Shown piece after piece: positions 57,000 through 64,000 of a stretch of DNA of 64,000 nt. Within the stretch, counting starts at the first letter, position 1; each line of letters begins with the position of its first letter. The notes under the pieces are model-generated. The model was not told the DNA's origin and did no database searches. It worked only from the letters and a program-made list of their open reading frames with translations. The position numbers were made by a program, and so were the translations under genes. Location: positions 499,626,601 through 499,690,600 of the forward strand of contig NC_053035.3 in the NCBI RefSeq assembly GCF_002575655.3, written 5' to 3'. This DNA comes from Aegilops tauschii subsp. strangulata (taxonomy: Eukaryota; Streptophyta; Magnoliopsida; Poales; Poaceae).

Positions 57000-58523
57000 T
57001 ATCATTAAACTAAGTAATAAGAAATGATGATGCAAAATAGGCATATCATGGGCCCACTGCTGGGCTGATTGTCCGGATCCCCTTGGTGAAGCCACCCCCG
57101 TGCGTGGCACCGTAAGACGGCAGGCAACTACGAATTGGTTTTTTTCCTCCGATTTTCATTGTGATGCGTGTGTGGTGATTCGGATTTAGTGGGAGGAGAA
57201 AACTAACGTGTGAGGAGTGGTGGGAGGTGAGGTGGAAATAAACCATGGATACAAGACTACCAACTCCCCTTTTATGATTATTGATATGCAGATCAAATTA
57301 ATCTCAATCATCAAATCATATCAAGCCAACGACCTAGGTAGCTCCAGTGGTGAGCGGTTAACATGTTCAGCGTGCATTTAATACATACAACATAATTAAC
57401 ATTTGGGATAATTACATCATTAACATGTACAATTTATATCAACGTGCAACTAATTTCCTCCCTAATATGAACGTGCATTGCACATACACATTCACTAGTA
57501 TTTGTTAGCACACAAGCCTGCCGTCTGCGGCGGAAAAAATATCTGATAGCTACTAGTAGTAACTAGGATCGTCGAACAGTCAGTGGCAATGCATACTTCT
57601 TTCCTAGTTGAGTGGATAATCTTCTACCAACAAGTTTTGACCTGACTTGTTGTACTTGATTCAACCATGTGAATAGAAAACTTGGATAATAAAAGAGGTT
57701 GGCCCAAGTACTAGTAATTGGATAATAAAAGAGATTGGAGGACACTACTAGGGATCGAAAAAGAAGCATGTGTCATATAATAATTGTACTAAACATAGTA
57801 AAGAAATCTAAATAACCTTTAGATCCATCTAAGATTTTGATTCCCAGTAAAAGAAAACAGAACAGAAAAATATGGGACAAAAAATAAATCCGCTCGGAAT
57901 CGATTTGGGGCGCTGCTAGCTGCCTATTTGACTCAGACCTTGCTAAGCCGCCGTCCTAGCTTCAGGCCGCCATGGATCATAGATGTCCCCCGCCGACGTC
58001 TATCGCTCGGCTTTGCCAGCACCGTCCCCAGTGGCAGCGTGGGAGGGAAGCCGTGGAGGTGACCGGGTAGACGACACTGGGGACTTCCACCCATGTCACT
58101 AGGAGAAAACACGCGGGATGATCCAATAAATATCTTTACATTAGCTAAAAGTATTAGGAAGATTGACTCAAGACAAATGTACGTGTCAACAAGTGTATTT
58201 AACTGTGCGGTCTAGAGCTTAAACGAAACCATGGTTTTGATTTGGGATCTCTGCTAGCGGCTCGATACGTGCTACAATGAGAATAATGTGAAGGTAGGTG
58301 AATTAATCTCTCAATGCAAGAACTGACCCTCAATATACTAATACGCAGTGCAGCACAAAAGCAATAACATTATTATTTCTCTGAATAATTGTAACATAGT
58401 ATATTTTTTGACGCAGCTAATGACTATGTTAATATGAGTCCGTGAAAGACATTCATTTATTAGATCTACAACAGGTGGATCGAACGGATGGATGCGTTCT
58501 ATATATCATCTGCCCGTCATCAA
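57000..58523. other. 3' flank of peptide gene B; segmental duplication, no other gene
   Basis: Bases 58190-58523 match 25680-25956 (same blocks GCGGTCTAGAG, ACCATGGTTTTGATTTGGGA, CAATGCAAGAACTGAC). This shows that the duplicated segment extends at least 330 bp beyond the coding region. The part 57000-58190 has no recognised gene. Confidence 0.5.
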
Positions 58524-58979
58524 CTAAGCACCATGTTTATCATTTGGTGGAGTGTCCTTTGGGAAGCAACAACACTCAAGCCCAGGATACGGTTTACTCT
58601 CACGCTCCCGATGGCAGTCACCTAACGTATCTTTTCCAACATTGTCCTCGCATTTCTTCTGACATTCATCCGGGAAGCAGTTCTGCTTGGCCTCGAAACA
58701 TCCAACTGCAAACACGTGACACAAAACCAATACAACATTTGTTACTCCAGTTTGTTACTAGTTCATGCTGGATAATAATGTGTACAAAAATATCAAAATC
58801 CATCGTGCTCAACATCGCCAGATGTGTAGTGCATCTTGTGAAAAATGATGGATGCTAAGTAGTTAAGGGAAGGCGTACTTACTGTAGGTTGGTTTTCCTT
58901 GTGAGGCGAGAAGGGTAGCCATGAGCATGAGAGCCCCCAACCATACGGCAACAGCCCCATTGTTCGTGAAGACTGCCAT
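58524..58979 (-). CDS. Small secreted cysteine-rich peptide, gene B (two exons)
   Basis: Exon 1 is 58883-58979 (97 nt, identical in length to gene A) and exon 2 is 58524-58705, with a GTAAGT donor and TTTGCAG acceptor, phase 1. The product has about 92 residues: a signal peptide (MAVFTNNGAVAVWLGALMLM, then ATLLASQG) and a mature part with eight cysteines spaced C-x6-C-x4-C-x3-C-x11-C-x13-CCC, ending PPNDKHGA. Compared with gene A, the signal region is nearly unchanged while the mature region differs at many sites but keeps every cysteine, as in plant defence peptide families. No damage is seen. The role is unknown; an antimicrobial or signalling peptide is plausible. The intron lacks the MITE of gene A. 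Confidence 0.82.
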
Positions 58980-59036
58980 GACGACCCAAAAAGAAAGCCT
59001 GATCACATGTTGCCATGCTCACCCATTCGTTGCGTT

Positions 59037-59044
59037 TATATAGA
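59037..59044 (-). promoter_or_regulatory. TATA box of peptide gene B
   Basis: The minus strand reads TCTATATAAACGCAACG 58 bp upstream of the ATG (58979). It is conserved with gene A, together with the adjacent GATCTGCC/AATCTGCC block. Confidence 0.75.
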
Positions 59045-59132
59045 GGCAGATCGGTGGAGGTCACACACAGATCATCAAATATTTAATGCATAATAGTGTG
59101 AAAATTTAGAATAGTACCTATCTCGTGATTTA

Positions 59133-60513
59133 CACTAGTACAAAACAGGGCTTTCGTCACAGGGCAATATTCACATTAGTCCCGGTTCAGTCACGAACCG
59201 GGACTAATGTGAGCATTGGTCCCGGTTCGTGCGGCTAAGGCATTAGTCCCGGTTCACCTGGGCCCTTTAGTCCCGGTTGGTGCCACGAACCGGGACTAAA
59301 GGGTGCGATGCCCATTAGTACCGGTTGGTGGCCCCAACCGGGACTAATGGGCTTTGAGGCATTAGTACCGGTTCATGGCACGAACCGATACTAAATGGCC
59401 CATCAAACTCTACCCCCCCCCCCCCCCCCCCCGCCCGTGGACCGCCTTTTCAGTTTTAGAAAAAACAAAAGAAAATGATGGAAATGTCAATAAAATAAAA
59501 TAAAATAAGTTTCCCATGTGATATGTGGTCTAGTTGTTGGGAAAATTAACAAATATGAATTTTGACTTTATTTGCAAAATCTCTCTGGAATTTCTTAAAA
59601 TGGGCATAACTTTTGCATACGAACTCGGATGGAAAAGTTTTTTATATGAAAAATCATCTACTCGAAAAGTTACATCCGAATTTAACCGGGGGAACCCCGT
59701 TAAACATTTTCAAAATCCTCAAAAACCTAACAGAAAAAAAAGATACAGGGCTTTTAAGATCTGGAGAGGCAAAAAAATTCAAAAAATTTCAAATTGTGGT
59801 CAAACTGTGGTCAAACAATGGTCAAACTAATTATTCTATAATATTAGTGTTACTAAATAATTATTTCAGTTTTTTTGAATTTTGTCAAATCTGGTCAAAC
59901 TGTGGTCAAACAATGGTCAAACTAATTATTCCAGAAATATTAGTGTTACTAAATAATTATTGTTTTTTAAAACAATAGTTTCAAACTCAAACAGTGAAAT
60001 GTGTCACTTCATGCTCAAGCTAAATTCCTGAGGGTTAATAGAATTGACATCTTACTATTGTCAGGAAAACAACAAGTGCAGACTTGGAAACGAGGGAGAA
60101 TTGAACCCGGAAGTTAAGCGTGCTCAGGCCGGAGTAGTGAGAGGATGGGTGACCGTCCGTGAAGTTAGATGATTTGGAATGATGAGGGGTGATTAGAGAT
60201 TAGAGGATAAATTGAGCAGTGATGAGCGGTGGTGATTAGAGATTAGAGGTTAAAATAATTCAGAAATTTGAAAATCCAAAAAAAATTTAAAAAAAATTCG
60301 CAAAATTTTTTTTCAAAAAAAAAATATCATAAAATTTCCTTTAGTCCCGGTTGGAGCTCCAAGCTGCGTCCACGTGGACGGCCTTTAGTTCCGGTTCGTG
60401 TAAGAACCGGGACTAAAGGGGGGAGGCATTAGTAACGACCCTTTAGTCCCGGTTCAAAAACCGGGACTAAAGGCCCTTACCAATCGGGACAAAAGCCCCC
60501 TTTTCTACTACTG
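59133..60513 (+). mobile_element. Non-autonomous CACTA element (1.38 kb) with 5S-like module
   Basis: The left end is CACTAGTACAAAACAGGG (59133). The right end is CCCTTTTCTACTACTG-like (60513, TAGTG decayed to TACTG). TTA flanks both sides (59130-59132 and 60514-60516). The subterminal arrays repeat TTAGTCCCGGTT and AACCGGGACTAA. A C20 homopolymer lies at about 59413-59432. The core 59413-59795 is nearly identical to 12570-12935. GTCAAAC repeats (59790-59930) and a 5S-like segment follow. It has no protein-coding gene. Confidence 0.9.
60103..60166 (+). other. 5S rRNA gene-derived segment
   Basis: GAAGTTAAGCGTGCTCAGGC (box A region, allowing the preceding CCG), GGAGTAGTGAGAGGATGGG and TGACC (box C), then GTGAAGT. 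Its position within the CACTA element (3' third, plus orientation) is the same as at 13186-13247. Confidence 0.75.
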
Positions 60514-60516
60514 TTA

Positions 60517-61095
60517 AGGCACAAATTGTGTACTCGTCGTCAATGTTATTTGATTTGGACGCCAAATATGGTGAATGTACAATCTGTTATCTAAATATTC
60601 CTAGCTGGCATCCGGATCCAATCTTAATTGCTTGACCAGACTATCTATGCATTGATCATGATATATTCTTCTCTGTTTGAGTTATCTCTTAGGTTTTTAT
60701 ATGAAGAAAAAAAATAGCATGCTATGCATCGCCTGGGTTTGTCTGTGTCAAAACTATTGATGGTTAGGGAGCTTTTAGATCGCCTCTTTACTTTGCCACG
60801 GAGCAAGCGCGAGTTGCCATAAACGAGGGTTGGCCAGGTTGAGGAATCGAGTCATGGCCTCACGGGACAAGGCTTGCTGATGAAAAAAGAAATGTGAGGA
60901 TTAAGGACAGGGCTCTTCAGGACGCTACTTCGGGACATGGGAGATAATTCCGAGTCGATTAGCCCGGGTGCACAATGCTAAATTCTCGTACAGGAAGGGT
61001 TACCAGTGACGAACATATTTTTCACTTCACTGACGAGAAGAAATGAAATTCAATTACTTGAAACTTTTTTTTTGACCTGAAATTACTTGAAACTT
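60517..61095. other. Intergenic, no gene recognised
   Basis: No domain or element end is seen. A 14-bp direct repeat ATTACTTGAAACTT occurs at about 61056 and 61081, just before the retroposon. Confidence 0.35.
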
Positions 61096-61612
61096 GTTAG
61101 GGTTTGTGTCCTATTCAGAGATGCAAGGTGGAGGCGGCTCACTATAATGGAATAAGGTCCTTCCCGTCCAGCCCCCGTTTCGGTGGTGTTTCTAGCATCG
61201 TCGGAGGGCGTGTGGAGGTTTGTCTACGGCGGATCTCATGGGGTTCGGTCGGCATTTGTCTTCGGTGGATCCACGTGGATCCGGTCTTAATTAATACGTC
61301 TGTGTTCGTGTGTCTACAAATTGGATACTTTCGATCTACTCTTCTCTTTCTCGGCGGCGGTTGCTGTTGTGCGTTGGTCCTATGGGGCTTAGCACAACGA
61401 CTCCCGGTTGTCTACTACAACAAAGTTTGGCCAGCTCCGATGAGGGAGGGGCGATGACGGCGGCGAGCCTTCGGCTCGCTCCAGTGCTTATAGTCGTCGC
61501 TAGATGGTCTGGATGTATTTTTATTTCTAGTGTTATTTGTACTATCTTGACAATTAATGAATAGCTTGAAAGTTTTCCTAACAAACAATTCAAGAAAACA
61601 AAAAAAAAATAT
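61096..61612 (+). mobile_element. Retroposon 3' portion with A tail
   Basis: A GC-rich body (GGCGGCGAGCCTTCGGCTCG, then CCAGTGCTTATAGTCGTCGC) is followed by TTGACAATTAATGAATAG and an A tail (ACAAAAAAAAAATA, about 61600-61612). This is a LINE-type non-autonomous retroposon layout, distinct from the 1.5 kb family. There is no recognisable protein and the 5' end is uncertain. Confidence 0.55.
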
Positions 61613-62300
61613 AACACGTAACTAAGTTTTTTTTTCACGAGCTGCCGCTTAGCCATGTTGATTTGATTTTATGGAAAGCAGCATGCATACATCCCATGAA
61701 TACAGAAACACCATTACAAAAAATAGCACCAAGGCAAGAAAAGTACTCTTCGATTATTTCTCGAAAAAAGAAAAGACATGGGACAATCTCTTCGATTATC
61801 TATATCTATACCAATATAAAAAGACCCAAAGGGGCAGATCCAAAACATCTCGACCGTCAAATTATTTTATCTAGCGGTTCAAATCGCTCCAATGTTGAGC
61901 ACCAAACATGTTTAACGCTCTAATTATCCATCACTGCCATTGGTTATAAAACACGTTTTGACTCAACGCTATCCCATGAAATCTGCCATGTAATTAATAT
62001 CCTACCATTCCGCGTAAAAAGTAATTGATATCTTACCGAATACCAACGTGCAACAGATATATCTTATCTAATATAACGTGCAACTAATATCCTACCTAAT
62101 ATAAACGTGCTACATTATTACTAGTTTCTGAAAAAACAAAAGAATTAAATGCAACAGCTAGTCTTAGACTAGTTCAAGACCAAACACACCCGTGACATAT
62201 GACATATTCTACAATTAGTTGCTTCCAGGTAGGTACATCTCTAGCAGACCCATTATATCACGGACCCTTATATCGAGTTTACAATTCGCGAAAGCCCGGT
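61613..62300. other. AT-rich intergenic DNA, no gene recognised
   Basis: It has repeated blocks of the type AACGTGCAACTAATATCCTA (three variants between 61990 and 62110), also seen near 57440. No coding signal is present. Confidence 0.35.
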
Positions 62301-62434
62301 TTTGCGGGCTGGCGCGGGTTGCGGCCCAACAAACCCCACATAGCGGAACCGTAAAACTAAATAATCGTAGAATATTATATTTTATGGTTCCGCTATGCGG
62401 GGTCTATTCGGCCGCAGCCCGCGCCAGCCCGCAA
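62301..62434. repeat. GC-rich foldback (inverted repeat)
   Basis: Arms of about 65 bp start TTTGCGGGCTGGCGCGGG and end with its complement. They pair with roughly ten mismatches around a short AT loop near 62368. It could be a MITE, a transposon end, or a hairpin RNA source. Confidence 0.75.
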
Positions 62435-62837
62435 ACTAAAAAATCCAATTAGACAATGCGGCCGCAATTCCGATGATTGGCTTCAAATTCAAACAATCAA
62501 ACATAGTTTTGCGTGGAAATTAAGCATAGTTTTCAAACATGACGCAAAATAACTTCATGCAAAAGCCACCACCACCTCCATCACATCTTCATCATCGTCA
62601 TCGCTCTCCACCACTGCCACCGAAGCCAACACCACCTACATCATCATCATGGCTCTCCACCACCGCCACCGAAGACACCACCACCTCCATGACCATCATC
62701 TCCACCACCGGCGCCGGATCCACCACCAGCACTGAAGCCACCATCCGTCGCCCGCTAGATCCTTCCCTTCACGATCTCTCTCCTTGCCATATCATGCCAT
62801 TCTTTGGTTAGGTCGTCCATGTCATTGCGGTTCATAG

Positions 62838-64000
62838 TCATGATCTTGTTATCTTCGGCAAGAAGCTTGGCCATGGCCTTGTACTCCTCGGCAAGGGCTT
62901 TTCTCTCCTCAATGGCAGCCTTGCGCAACCCATCTTCATTGAGTAATTGCCATTTTCTTGCTTCTCTTGCGCCTTCTTCTCGGCCAACTCCTTCATTGCC
63001 GGCAATGTGTTGGCCACCATCAACTCATTTGATGCACCATGGCATCTATCTTGTCCCACACGCTTGATGCCTCCGCTTCCCTCTTGATCTTGTCCTTGGC
63101 CTTCTTGTTTCCATCGGGCTTGTTATTGTTTCTTGGGCAATCATCATCTTCAACGTCATCATCCATGTTGGTGAGTGCACCTCTTTCCGGTGGGGATTCT
63201 TTCCCAATCAACTTCCACTTCTCGATATGTTGATTTTTTTCCAACAATGGTCTAGTTAAAGTGACTTGCCACCAGAAGTTCCATGTCATTGTACTGTTCT
63301 TGCGCAATTCTCTCCTACAAAATAAAAAAACAGTGTCAAATTATGCTACCACTTCAACGGCTACGAATGATTTGCACAACTTGGGAAGTGAAAACAAACT
63401 CACATAATCGGATTCAATGGTGCCACTTGGAGGTGCATTGTGGAATTGCTCCAAGCAAGCCCAATGGCTTTAAATCGGCTTGAGCACGTCCCAACGACCT
63501 TGGAGTGACCTAAAAGTGTGTTGTGTCATGTTGGGATACTGTTCCATCATGCGGAAGAATTGATCCTCTATCCTTTGACAATACGCTTGGTGGTTTGGTC
63601 GTGCCGGTGCATGCATCAAGGGACACCGCATTCCAGGCCTTGACCAAGATTTGATCTTCCAATTGTGTGTATCTTCGATCTTGCGCGCCCTTTTGCTTGC
63701 GCTTGGTCGAACACCCCCTCCTCAACCTCCGCCACCTCATCTTCTTCCTCACCGTGACCGTGCACGACACCATCCATCTCATTGTAACCATACCGATCGG
63801 GGCTTGATCGATGTCGACGGTGTTGTCGTCCAACATGTGCGCGAACTCGGTAGTGGCATCATGCAAACCGGCACTACAATGTTGCTCAAAAAGTCACGCA
63901 CAAGCTCAAATGGCGAAAAGTGAAAACAATTAGAAGAAGTCGAAGTATCATACATTGCGCCCATTTCGTCGAACACCTCGGGGGCGGTGGCAGCAACGTC
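62838..64000 (-). pseudogene. NAM-associated / Myb-SANT-like gene of PIF-Harbinger type, decayed, runs off the window
   Basis: The minus strand shows, in shifting frames, MYDTSTSSNCFHFSPFELVR (63959), AHMLDDNTVDIDQAPIG, then RRYTQLEDQILVKAWNAVSL (63690-63630), a SANT-like helix typical of plant Harbinger second proteins. After a gap come QHIEKWKLIGKESPPERGAL, MDDDVEDDDCPRNNNKPDGN and KKAKDKIKREAEASSVWDKI (63210-63060), typical of the NAM-associated C-terminal domain, and a Lys/Glu-rich tail near 62970. At least three frameshifts or stops break it. Such proteins help Harbinger transposases bind DNA and many are annotated in cereal genomes as host genes. It has no intact frame. Confidence 0.65.

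Overview
This window is plant nuclear DNA, almost certainly from a Triticeae grass (wheat, Aegilops or barley). The evidence is the set of elements present: Stowaway MITEs with CTCCCTCC ends, CACTA transposons with hairpin-rich subterminal arrays, a long LTR family with a tRNA-Asp primer binding site, a tRNA-derived SINE, and 5'-truncated LINEs. Genes are sparse and most of the sequence is nested mobile DNA.

Only four host-type loci stand out. (1) An S-domain (G-type lectin) receptor-like kinase pseudogene on the minus strand (3308-9793), broken by a frameshift and by a 4.1 kb CACTA element whose 3-bp target duplication (AAT) can be read on both sides. (2) An intact-looking single-exon gene for a small membrane-anchored protein (21572-22162) with its own TATA box. 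(3, 4) Two paralogous two-exon genes for small secreted cysteine-rich peptides (32464-33011 and 58524-58979, both minus strand). A third, truncated copy lies at 25680-26019, so the window records an old segmental duplication of this locus.

Layout. 0-3.3 kb: MITEs, a SINE with an 11-bp target duplication, LTR debris. 3.3-9.9 kb: the kinase pseudogene with the CACTA inside it; the CACTA carries its own three-exon B3-domain gene with an in-frame stop. 10-15.9 kb: a 1.2 kb CACTA, a Tourist-type MITE nested in a larger Harbinger-type MITE, and a retroposon with a 16-bp target duplication. 16-20.5 kb: LTR and retroposon remains. 21-22.2 kb: the membrane-protein gene. 25-27 kb: peptide-gene remnant. 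27.8-31.7 kb: a Mutator-like region that holds broken exons resembling a COQ6-type flavin monooxygenase and a 678-bp MITE with a perfect 9-bp target duplication. 32-35 kb: peptide gene A and a 1.5 kb retroposon. 37.8-52.8 kb: a dense nest of CACTA fragments (B3-like gene, Ulp1-like gene, viroplasmin-like domain), a non-autonomous LTR element, a solo LTR and a LINE. 53-57 kb: a Gypsy protease remnant and a LINE. 58-60.5 kb: peptide gene B and another CACTA. 61-64 kb: retroposon, a foldback structure, and a broken Harbinger-type (NAM-associated) gene running off the window.

The most unusual pattern is that three separate CACTA elements (12146, 37783 and 59133) each contain a piece of 5S rRNA gene sequence that keeps the internal polymerase III control region, while their subterminal repeat arrays differ. 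This suggests module exchange between CACTA families. All family names below come from motif recognition by eye; no database search was run.
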